Source of the DNA: Maribacter arcticus
Lineage (GTDB): Bacteria; Bacteroidota; Bacteroidia; Flavobacteriales; Flavobacteriaceae
DNA length: 64,000 nucleotides
Assembly (NCBI RefSeq): GCF_900167935.1
Contig: NZ_FUYL01000011.1
Coordinates: forward strand, 124,001-188,000
Reading direction: 5' to 3'
A model generated the notes under the pieces. That model was not told where the DNA came from. It saw only the letters and a list, made by a program, of their open reading frames with translations, and did not search any database. Positions 57,867 through 64,000 of the stretch are shown here, piece after piece; position 1 is the first letter of the stretch, and every line of letters starts with the position of its first letter. Position numbers and translations under genes: made by a program.

Positions 57867-58165
57867 TGCCCAAAACCTATCTCGAATTTAAGAATAGTTT
57901 AGAACTAACGCTAGTTCCAGAACAATGGCCAGAAGCTTTAAAAGCAATGTGGTTTGATGCAAAGGGAGATTGGGAATCTTCGCACAATATCGCCCAAGAT
58001 ATGCATAGTAAATTAGGTAGTTGGTTACATGCGTATTTACACCGAAAAGAAGGCGACCATTTTAATGCGGGCTATTGGTACCGGTTAGCAGAAAAGTCTT
58101 TTCCGAAATCTACCTTAGAGGAAGAATTAGAGGAGATTGTAACTTATTTAATAGAAACAGCTTAG
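57863..58165 (+). CDS. conserved small protein linked to the antiporter
   Basis: The 100-residue protein overlaps the antiporter stop by four bases, indicating translational coupling. It is acidic, soluble and rich in Trp and His ([39 protein letters not shown]). The repeated pattern W.A....GDW..AH and the GYWY block suggest a short helical repeat. No named family is recognised. It is the last gene of the plus-strand run that starts at 52.7 kb. Confidence 0.72.
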   Translation: MMPKTYLEFKNSLELTLVPEQWPEALKAMWFDAKGDWESSHNIAQDMHSKLGSWLHAYLHRKEGDHFNAGYWYRLAEKSFPKSTLEEELEEIVTYLIETA

Positions 58166-58213
58166 AACGACTTATTGTTTCTATTTGTTTTTGCGACTAC
58201 AGATACAAGGATT

Positions 58214-59488
58214 TTACTTCATTTCAAAGATGGGTGTACTCTCTTTAGAATTAGATATGAGTATGGCATAATCTAAAAAATCTAACGGTGACATTCCTTT
58301 TACGGCATCACCATTCGACTTTTCATCTTCCATGATTACTTCAATTAAATCTGGTTCGTTTAGTAGGTAAGGCGAATTCGTTTTGTTTAATTTGAAAAGA
58401 GTTCTATCAGATAACTTAGCGTCTTTTAAGTTTTGAATACCTCTAAAATATTCCTTTTGATAATCTCCTATTCCAAAACCTGCTTCAACCGTGTAACCCT
58501 TATAATTTCCTTGGTCGTCATACAGTTCATCCCATACAACTTTACTATCTGTATAATATCCTATGATAGATATAACCTTGTTCTTATCATAGATTTTGTT
58601 TTCAATTAATCGGGTAAAAAAATAAGGATAGCCATCTTGTCCTTCTCTCGATTTTTCAATGTGCGAGAAGCCCATTCTTAAAAATTGTGGTTGGGTTTTA
58701 AAATTGTGGATAGCATCTAAAGAAAGGTAATTTTCATACATCACATTATCTCTATCTCTATATTGATTAGAAAAATCAAATGAGATGTTTAAGTTTTTTA
58801 TAATATGTTTAAAGTTAGATTTTTTGATGATGTTTTTTTCATAAAGACTTCTATTGTTTTCATAGTCAGTTACAAAGCTCTTTAAAACTTTGTAGGCGTA
58901 GCTTAAATCGCCTAAGTTATAACTAGTCGTATCAATCGTCACCATTTCGCGAATAGCTTGAATAGCTTGAATAGCTTTCGGTTCACTTTTCGATTCTTTT
59001 ACTACTTCTAAAATGTACTTTGATACATACTTGTAATTGACCTGTATATCAATACCAACAACATTAAGCTTCTCTTTTTTTGGAAGTTTATCATTTAGCT
59101 TTTTTAGTTTTTTCCATTTTTCGTAGACTTCAATCGTTCTTTCTTGTGGTACGCGAATTCCGTAGACGGTGACTAAGTCTTTTAGTAAAATAGTGTCTCC
59201 TGTTTTTAAATATTGATTGAAAAAATGTGCGATACTATAATCTGTCTCTGGTAAATAGTATTTAATAGATTTATTTTTGGACAAAGAGGTCAGTAGTTCA
59301 ATTTCAACATCTTCTATTTTAGAACTTCCGTGGTAGCCGCCAAAACCTATAATATTGAATTCTTTATCAGGAAAGTTAAATTCTGACGAACTTAAATCGA
59401 TTCGATTATTTTTTAAATATTCAAGCTTATTTTGAGTGTAAGCGCTTAAACTTAAAAATGTGAATAGCAGAATAAAGGAGTTTTTCAT
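58214..59488 (-). CDS. erythromycin esterase-like secreted hydrolase
   Basis: The 424-residue product has a signal peptide (KNSFILLFTFLSLSAYTQ). The N-terminal core IIGFGGYHGSSKIEDVEIEL, followed by YYLPETDYSIAHFFNQYLKTG, resembles the EreA/ChaN/TIKI superfamily: a His in the first loop, a Glu after it and later His residues (LRMGFSHIEK). Real macrolide esterase activity is unlikely to be assumed from this. It is the first of a minus-strand accessory-looking block. A tandem 9-base repeat adds AIQAIQAI near residue 176. Confidence 0.65.
   Translation of the reverse strand: MKNSFILLFTFLSLSAYTQNKLEYLKNNRIDLSSSEFNFPDKEFNIIGFGGYHGSSKIEDVEIELLTSLSKNKSIKYYLPETDYSIAHFFNQYLKTGDTILLKDLVTVYGIRVPQERTIEVYEKWKKLKKLNDKLPKKEKLNVVGIDIQVNYKYVSKYILEVVKESKSEPKAIQAIQAIREMVTIDTTSYNLGDLSYAYKVLKSFVTDYENNRSLYEKNIIKKSNFKHIIKNLNISFDFSNQYRDRDNVMYENYLSLDAIHNFKTQPQFLRMGFSHIEKSREGQDGYPYFFTRLIENKIYDKNKVISIIGYYTDSKVVWDELYDDQGNYKGYTVEAGFGIGDYQKEYFRGIQNLKDAKLSDRTLFKLNKTNSPYLLNEPDLIEVIMEDEKSNGDAVKGMSPLDFLDYAILISNSKESTPIFEMK
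58951..58977 (-). repeat. three perfect 9-base tandem repeats
   Basis: GAATAGCTT occurs three times in a row (58951-58959, 58960-58968, 58969-58977), in frame inside the esterase-like gene, coding for the AIQ repeats. Confidence 0.9.
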
Positions 59489-59508
59489 TTTATGCGTTTA
59501 CATAAAGA

Positions 59509-59667
59509 TTAAACATTTTTATAACTGTTACATTCTTTGGAATATTCTTTATTACCAGTAACTAATGACGAATCTGGTTTCGTGAATATTAGTTGTGTGT
59601 CATTTTTTAGACCATTTATTTCTGCTTTATCCTCTACATAATTTTTACCTATACCTATAATTTTCAT
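59509..59667 (-). pseudogene. N-terminal remnant of a fumarylacetoacetate-hydrolase-family gene
   Basis: This 52-codon frame reads MKIIGIGKNYVEDKAEINGL and then LIFTKPDSSLVTGN. It matches the start of the FAH family in flavobacteria, which I recall as MKI..IGRNY..H..ELN followed by FLKPDTALL. It then stops with no homology to the catalytic core, and no continuation was seen in the other frames before the esterase-like gene. The stretch 59668-59839 contains only the propeller gene's terminator. I read this as a truncated gene at a rearrangement point. Confidence 0.55.
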
Positions 59668-59749
59668 TAATTCTTAATGTGTTAGCGAGTGACACTTGTT
59701 TAAGTCGTTTAAATAAGATTATTAAAAATTAAATAAAGTGTTTTAATTC

Positions 59750-59781
59750 AAAAAAAATAGCAGTTGTAACTATTTTTTTTG
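59750..59781 (-). terminator. possible terminator of the propeller gene
   Basis: An A8 / T8 stem closes on ATAG / CTAT around a short AT-rich loop, with T residues on both sides, about 60 bases after the propeller stop. The stem is A/T-rich and so weak. Confidence 0.4.
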
Positions 59782-59839
59782 CTGTAAGAGTATTGTATAT
59801 AAGCCTAGGTGAACAATCGAGATTTCAATAAAAACTACT

Positions 59840-60973
59840 TTACCAGGGTCCATTTTTGGAAACACTATAAAAAGAATCACCATTATATCGAAAGAGCCCC
59901 ATGTAACCTCCTAACCATAAATTCCCTTGGCTATCCTCATAAATGTCTTGTATTGCACCGCTAGCAAGACCATCTTTTTTATCAAAATTAGTAAGTGATG
60001 TGCTGTTATAACGATATACTCCGAAATTCTCAATGGGAAACCATATTTGACCAGAGGTATCTTCATATAAACTCCAAACTTCAGTACCACTTTTTCTTTC
60101 TTTAGTTGCTAAGGTTGTGAATGTTTTTCCATCCCAGTAACAGACTCCTTTATAATGCGTGGCAAACCAAATATTACCCATTTTATCTTCTAAAATATCA
60201 TTCACGGCATTGTTACACAAACCATCTTTTTCTGATAAATTGGTTAACGATTTTCCATCATAAATAAATGCTCCTGCATTAGTGCCAAACCACATATTTC
60301 CTTTTCGGTCTTGCATTATACTATGTACAATTTTTGAGCTTGTCACACCTCTATTATTATCGGGTTTAAACTCTGGCAGTATAAAAGGGGTGAATTTTTT
60401 ACCATCGAAAAGACTTATACCTTGCAAAGTGCCAATCCAAATTATACCCGCATTATCTATGTTCATACTCCAAATATCGTTGTTTACAAGACCATTTTTG
60501 TCGGTATAATTTGTAATAGATTCTCCGTCATATTTCGTTAATCCGCTATTGGTGCCAAACCATAGATTTCCATCTTTATCTTGAACAATACCACGAACTG
60601 CCAAACCACCAAAACCTTGGTTTATAGAGAAATATTCAAGCTGTTCTCCGTTATATCTGGCAACACCATCTCCATTGGTGCCAAACCAGAGATTTTCATT
60701 GTCATCTTGAAATATTCTTCGCACGAACTGGCTTATTTGAATTGCTGGGTTTGGAATTGAATCTACGTAAGGAAACTGGTAGGTGTAGTTTGTATTTGTT
60801 GTTTTTGAATCAGAGGTGTCGCTTATACTTTCTTTTAGATTTGAAGTATTTTCAGAGGTGTTATATTTTTTATTTTGACTATTAAAGGAAATAATAAAAA
60901 TAAAGAGGATCAAATAAATTGAAGAACTTATTTGAATTCCTCTTTTTGCAATTGTTATTCTAGGGTGGCTCAT
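59840..60973 (-). CDS. stand-alone seven-bladed Reg_prop propeller protein
   Basis: The 377-residue product has a membrane anchor near residues 17-31. Seven Reg_prop repeats follow, each with the core D..GN.WFGT and then YDG..: LWFGTNGDGVARYNG, LWFGTNSGLTKYDG, IWIGTLQGISLFDG, MWFGTNAGAFIYDG, IWFATHYKGVCYWDG, IWFPIENFGVYRYN and LWLGGYMGLFRYNG. In Bacteroidetes such propellers are usually the sensor half of hybrid histidine kinases. Here the protein ends after blade seven without kinase or regulator domains. Confidence 0.85.
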   Translation of the reverse strand: MSHPRITIAKRGIQISSSIYLILFIFIISFNSQNKKYNTSENTSNLKESISDTSDSKTTNTNYTYQFPYVDSIPNPAIQISQFVRRIFQDDNENLWFGTNGDGVARYNGEQLEYFSINQGFGGLAVRGIVQDKDGNLWFGTNSGLTKYDGESITNYTDKNGLVNNDIWSMNIDNAGIIWIGTLQGISLFDGKKFTPFILPEFKPDNNRGVTSSKIVHSIMQDRKGNMWFGTNAGAFIYDGKSLTNLSEKDGLCNNAVNDILEDKMGNIWFATHYKGVCYWDGKTFTTLATKERKSGTEVWSLYEDTSGQIWFPIENFGVYRYNSTSLTNFDKKDGLASGAIQDIYEDSQGNLWLGGYMGLFRYNGDSFYSVSKNGPW

Positions 60974-60986
60974 ATTTTAGAGTTCT

Positions 60987-61340
60987 TTAATCCAGAATGT
61001 TTGTATTATTTTTTAACGTTTCTGCAATCAGTTGGGCTTGACCTTCGAAATTCCCTGGATTGTTGTAAAGAGTTTTTAGCTCCTCAGCACTTATTTTATT
61101 TTGATGGGACATAATTCTATTATGATTCTTTTCAGAAAAATAAACATCTTGCGTATAACTTTTTTGCTTTGAAATATTAATTCGGAGCGTACCGTCGTAG
61201 ATAAATTTGACCACTAGATTCTTTTTCCAATAGTCGTTATAAATTTCTCTAACATGAACATATTCAGGCATTTTTTCAAATCCGAATTCTTCTACTAAAA
61301 ATTGAAAATTCTTTTCTAAATCTTTTTCAATGATAGCCAT
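60987..61340 (-). CDS. small hypothetical protein
   Basis: The 117-residue soluble protein starts MAIIEKDLEKNFQFLVEEFG and has FEKMPEYVHVREIYNDYWKK then LVVKFIYDGTLRINI. The pattern of an EFGF helix followed by YD-containing strands recalls many small bacterial proteins, including some immunity proteins, but I recognise no specific family. It starts 82 bases after the DJ-1-like gene's end and its stop is 14 bases before the propeller start. Function is unknown. Confidence 0.6.
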   Translation of the reverse strand: MAIIEKDLEKNFQFLVEEFGFEKMPEYVHVREIYNDYWKKNLVVKFIYDGTLRINISKQKSYTQDVYFSEKNHNRIMSHQNKISAEELKTLYNNPGNFEGQAQLIAETLKNNTNILD

Positions 61341-61422
61341 AAGTTAGCACTATTAGTTGATTATTTGTGCATTAAACATAGTGTAAAAGAAGCTTTTTGT
61401 ACATGCAATAATTAAATGTGCT

Positions 61423-62175
61423 TTATTTATTCCAATCTTTTAGGCGGTCGAGGTATAAATAGGTTTCTACAAATTTTCTATGTTCGGTATTGGTCATTTT
61501 TTCTAATAAATTTAATGCCGAAATGTAGCTTGCTAAATTTCCGTTCGACGAACTAAATTTACCGTCTTCCACAAAAGTTACTAAACTATCATTTTGTACT
61601 ATTAAATTCGGATAATCTTTTTGTAATTGCTCTCCACCACCAATCCACGTAACAATTTTATATCCATCTGCGATACCAGATTTTCCGATTAATTGAGCAC
61701 CAGCACAATTACTTACGGTGTATGTGGTTTCCTTATCCTTTTCTTTTATAAAACAGACAATCTTGTCATTGTGAACTTGCGCATACATATCGTAAGCACT
61801 CGGTACAAATAGAGCTGTTAATTTAGGGCAATTTTCAAAGTTGTAATCAGGTACAAAATGCATTCCTTCCTCTGTAGTAATGGCATTTTTAGTTTCAGCT
61901 ATCGACACCACGTTAAAAAGTTGTTTACCTTCTTCTGACGGTTTTGCAAAAACATCAGATGTTGCAATAACTTCGCTTTGTAATACTCCGTTATACATCA
62001 AAAGACCAATAGTGGGTAAGTCTGAATTAAAAGGTCTCAAATGCTTTGTTAATGTGTCAGAGACCGCTTCTTTCTGATTGACTTTATTCGTTTCACTTGT
62101 TGTATTTGTTTTGTCAGTATTACAACCAAAAGTAACACCTATTAAAAACAATACTATAAATATTCCCTTCTTCAT
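61423..62175 (-). CDS. DJ-1/PfpI-family lipoprotein
   Basis: The 250-residue product has a lipoprotein signal (KGIFIVLFLIGVTFGC, Cys at 18). The DJ-1/PfpI fold starts near residue 54 (IGLLMYNGVLQSEVIATSDV), and the nucleophile elbow is SNCAGAQLIGKSG near 154, with Cys in the usual place. GGGEQLQKDYPNLIVQNDSL and SSNGNLASYISALNLL fit GATase-like members. It is probably a periplasmic hydrolase or chaperone-like protein. An anchored form is unusual, since most family members are cytoplasmic. Confidence 0.82.
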   Translation of the reverse strand: MKKGIFIVLFLIGVTFGCNTDKTNTTSETNKVNQKEAVSDTLTKHLRPFNSDLPTIGLLMYNGVLQSEVIATSDVFAKPSEEGKQLFNVVSIAETKNAITTEEGMHFVPDYNFENCPKLTALFVPSAYDMYAQVHNDKIVCFIKEKDKETTYTVSNCAGAQLIGKSGIADGYKIVTWIGGGEQLQKDYPNLIVQNDSLVTFVEDGKFSSSNGNLASYISALNLLEKMTNTEHRKFVETYLYLDRLKDWNK

Positions 62176-62198
62176 TAGCTTATATTTGTGTTGTTCAT

Positions 62199-62639
62199 TT
62201 ATTCCTTAGATTTTTCCATTTCGTATAAATCAAGACCATCTCCCCAATAATTTTTTTCTATACGAATAATGCGGTAATCGAATTTTTCAAAAAACTTATA
62301 AGCAAGCTGAGAGGTAGTTACAATGAATATTTCTACTCTTTCATCTTTACCCAAAAGGTTTAAACAATATTCAACGGATTGTTTACCCAGACCTTGCCCA
62401 GAAAAATTTGGGTCAAAAAATATCCAGGTAATTCGTCCTTAATTATCATTTTCATTGATATAATAACCAGTTCCGCCAACAATACTATTATTCATTTCAA
62501 TAGTGAGATAGGAATCGGCGTTATTTTCTAAATATTCCTCAAAATCATGTACTTCGCTTTTGTCAAAATACTTTGGTGTGTTAAGATAAAATACTTTTAA
62601 TAAACCCGATTTATCGCTCGGTTGGTATGGTCTTATCAC
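62199..62639 (-). pseudogene. GNAT acetyltransferase interrupted by an in-frame TAA
   Basis: From a GTG at 62639 the frame encodes a GNAT N terminus (MIRPYQPSDKSGLLKVFYLN, EMNNSIVGGTGYYINENDN) and stops with TAA at 62439-62441. The same frame continues without other stops to 62199: GRITWIFFDPNFSGQGLGKQ contains the acetyl-CoA loop, and FFEKFDYRIIRIEKNYWGDG the last strand. One base change from sense would restore a 146-codon gene, so this looks like a recent nonsense mutation, a sequencing error, or stop readthrough. Confidence 0.8.
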
Positions 62640-62644
62640 TCCTT

Positions 62645-62998
62645 TTATTCATTTTTCTTTAAAAAATCACCATCAATGATTAGTAATTTAACTCCGTCTT
62701 TAGTAATGGAACGATGAGAACTGAATTCATCAGAAACCACATAGGTCATTCCTTTTGTCAAAGTTACTTTTTCCCCATTTTTCAGTTCACTTACAAAGGT
62801 ACCTTCTAAACATTGAACAATATGCCCTTTTTCACACCAGTGATTAGCAAAGTAATCTTTTGAGTACTCTACCATGCGAATTCGTAATCCGTTAAACTGA
62901 GTAGTTTGCCAATATGCGATTCCTGTTTCACCCATGTGTTCAGTTTTTTGAACTTTAGTCCAGTCAATAGACTGAAAGGGTATGTTTTTATTGGTCAT
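62645..62998 (-). CDS. DHCW-motif cupin-fold protein
   Basis: The 117-residue product begins at the ATG at 62998 (MTNKNIPFQSIDWTKVQK). It is a single cupin barrel with the motif NHWCEKGHIVQCLEG near 54-68, which fits the family called DHCW motif cupin, with His, Trp and Cys in place of the usual two-His metal motif. Function is unknown. The open frame extends 36 codons upstream, but that part does not resemble the family. Confidence 0.8.
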   Translation of the reverse strand: MTNKNIPFQSIDWTKVQKTEHMGETGIAYWQTTQFNGLRIRMVEYSKDYFANHWCEKGHIVQCLEGTFVSELKNGEKVTLTKGMTYVVSDEFSSHRSITKDGVKLLIIDGDFLKKNE

Positions 62999-63080
62999 GT
63001 TGACTGTCTTATTTGTATATCTGAATAAATCATGATTGTATTCGCTGTTATTGCTTTTTTCCTTTTGGTAGTATTCGTAA

Positions 63081-63764
63081 TTATTCATTCGCTGGTCGTA
63101 TCCCAAAAATCAATAAATAGCCTATCATCCAGAATTCTCCAACTGTCGCAGGAACGGTTAAATAATCTAACAAGGGGTTAACAAAGCCCATGTAATTGAC
63201 CACAGCACTTATGAGGTAGCCAATACCACCTATAATTAGTATTCGCCCCAGCCAAATAGGCATTCTTTTTGAACTGGTAACAATGTACCCCAAAGGGATA
63301 AGCCAAAGACCAAAGAAAAGACTACCGACACCCCAAGCATTTGTAATTAAACTACTTAAAAGTTCGATTAATATTACTTTGTCTTCAACGGTATGGGAAG
63401 AACTCGCAATTTCAATAGCGGAACCCATCGAAATTGCACTAATCATTATTGCTACAGAATTTATCATTCCCCAAATACCAACAGACCATGCTGCCCATTC
63501 GTTTATATTTCTAAATAATTTATAAAACCATACTGCGGTAAGAGCTTGTGAAACAATAATTGCAAATTCCAATAGTAGTCGGGTTCTAGCAACAGATTTA
63601 AGGTCAATGAGATTTGTTAGTGTTTTATGACCGTCTTCTGAGTCAAATATCTGAGGATGAAATATTAGAAATCCCAAAATGCCAGAAATTGCCATAATTA
63701 AGTACCAAATTCCTGCGGTTCTTGCGGTCTTTATTAACTCACTTTGATTGTCATTCATGGTCAT
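63081..63764 (-). CDS. DUF4386 membrane protein
   Basis: The 227-residue integral membrane protein has about six helices. The N-terminal TARTAGIWYLIMAISGILGF and the later LFFGLWLIPLGYIVTSSKRM followed by P.WLG match DUF4386, a family of unknown function that often lies in stress or accessory loci. It may be co-transcribed with the cupin and downstream genes. Confidence 0.85.
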   Translation of the reverse strand: MTMNDNQSELIKTARTAGIWYLIMAISGILGFLIFHPQIFDSEDGHKTLTNLIDLKSVARTRLLLEFAIIVSQALTAVWFYKLFRNINEWAAWSVGIWGMINSVAIMISAISMGSAIEIASSSHTVEDKVILIELLSSLITNAWGVGSLFFGLWLIPLGYIVTSSKRMPIWLGRILIIGGIGYLISAVVNYMGFVNPLLDYLTVPATVGEFWMIGYLLIFGIRPANE

Positions 63765-63917
63765 ATGATTTATCTATCTGATTTTATAAATTGGCGATAA
63801 TGTTCAGTATATCAATAGTTTATTGTTACATGCGAAGATTTTTAGAAGAAAAATCAGACGCGGTAAACTTGCGATAACCTTTGGTTTAGTTCGTAATTAA
63901 GATTTATTTCTAACGTA

Positions 63918-64000
63918 TTAATTTTTTAAAATTTTTAATCTTTCAATCCAAAAGATTTTCGATTCAAAAAACTGTAGACTTGTTTCTACTATCCGGTCAG
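63918..64000 (-). CDS. possible 3' end of a gene crossing the window edge
   Basis: On the minus strand 27 codons are open to the window edge (DRIVETSLQFFESKIFWIER, then LKILKN and TAA). In such AT-rich DNA this length can arise by chance. No family is recognised. Confidence 0.3.
   Translation of the reverse strand, partial: DRIVETSLQFFESKIFWIERLKILKN

Noticed and set aside
58214-59488. Calling the EreA-like protein a macrolide resistance gene
   Set aside because: Only superfamily-level similarity is visible. A signal peptide and the absence of known resistance context argue against this claim.

Overview
The window is 64 kb of an AT-rich chromosome from a member of Bacteroidota, very probably family Flavobacteriaceae; the genus cannot be fixed from sequence alone. 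Evidence: families almost confined to that group (DUF4252, DUF4249 beside a TonB-dependent receptor with a carboxypeptidase-like N-terminal domain, DUF4294, a SerB-SerA fusion, Reg_prop propellers), start regions carrying the Bacteroidetes -7 box TAnnTTTG rather than a TATAAT box, and few Shine-Dalgarno sequences. No tRNA, rRNA, CRISPR array, transposase or prophage gene was seen.

Layout. 0-1.6 kb: tandem DUF4252 genes, the first cut by the window edge. 1.8-13.4 kb: mscS, purB with its HEAT-like neighbour, a haem-binding domain protein, a sirtuin, TrmH, an SRPBCC/VOC pair, a GH13 lipoprotein, a DEAD-box helicase, DUF4337 and RdgB. 13.4-19.6 kb: an ICMT-like methyltransferase, a SatD-like/DUF3307 pair behind a striking palindrome, an alpha/beta hydrolase frameshifted in a poly-A run, a SerB-SerA fusion, a membrane protein ending in an orphan histidine-kinase-type helical domain, and rlmH. 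19.7-24.4 kb: nadC-brkB-DUF2147-priA run. 24.4-30.3 kb: a LytTR regulator, rpsF-rpsR-rplI, hisS, a Nudix enzyme and an M42 peptidase. 30.3-36.9 kb: DUF4294, a TonB receptor/DUF4249 operon and monomeric isocitrate dehydrogenase. 36.9-37.5 kb: a gene-free stretch with an ownerless hairpin and a DnaA-box-like cluster. 37.5-42.9 kb: rplS, trmD, GNAT, a coiled-coil membrane protein, long GAPDH and an HtrA protease, all on the minus strand. 43-46.1 kb: dapF-GNAT-mltG and a lysozyme-like protein. 46.2-48.8 kb: RsmI-like methyltransferase, LMW phosphatase, dnaA. 49-58.2 kb: thioesterase, YigZ, EamA, HAD, ribD, then GNAT-prmC-LOG-ligA-antiporter. 58.2-63.8 kb: an accessory-looking minus-strand block with two broken genes.

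Most of the window is conserved housekeeping (translation, replication and repair, NAD, serine, lysine, riboflavin and purine metabolism, cell wall). The points most worth checking are the SatD-type operator, the ownerless terminator and DnaA-box cluster near 37 kb, the rplS leader, the three gene lesions (15.3, 59.6 and 62.4 kb) and the dnaA upstream palindrome. I did not find a clear previously undescribed multi-gene system.
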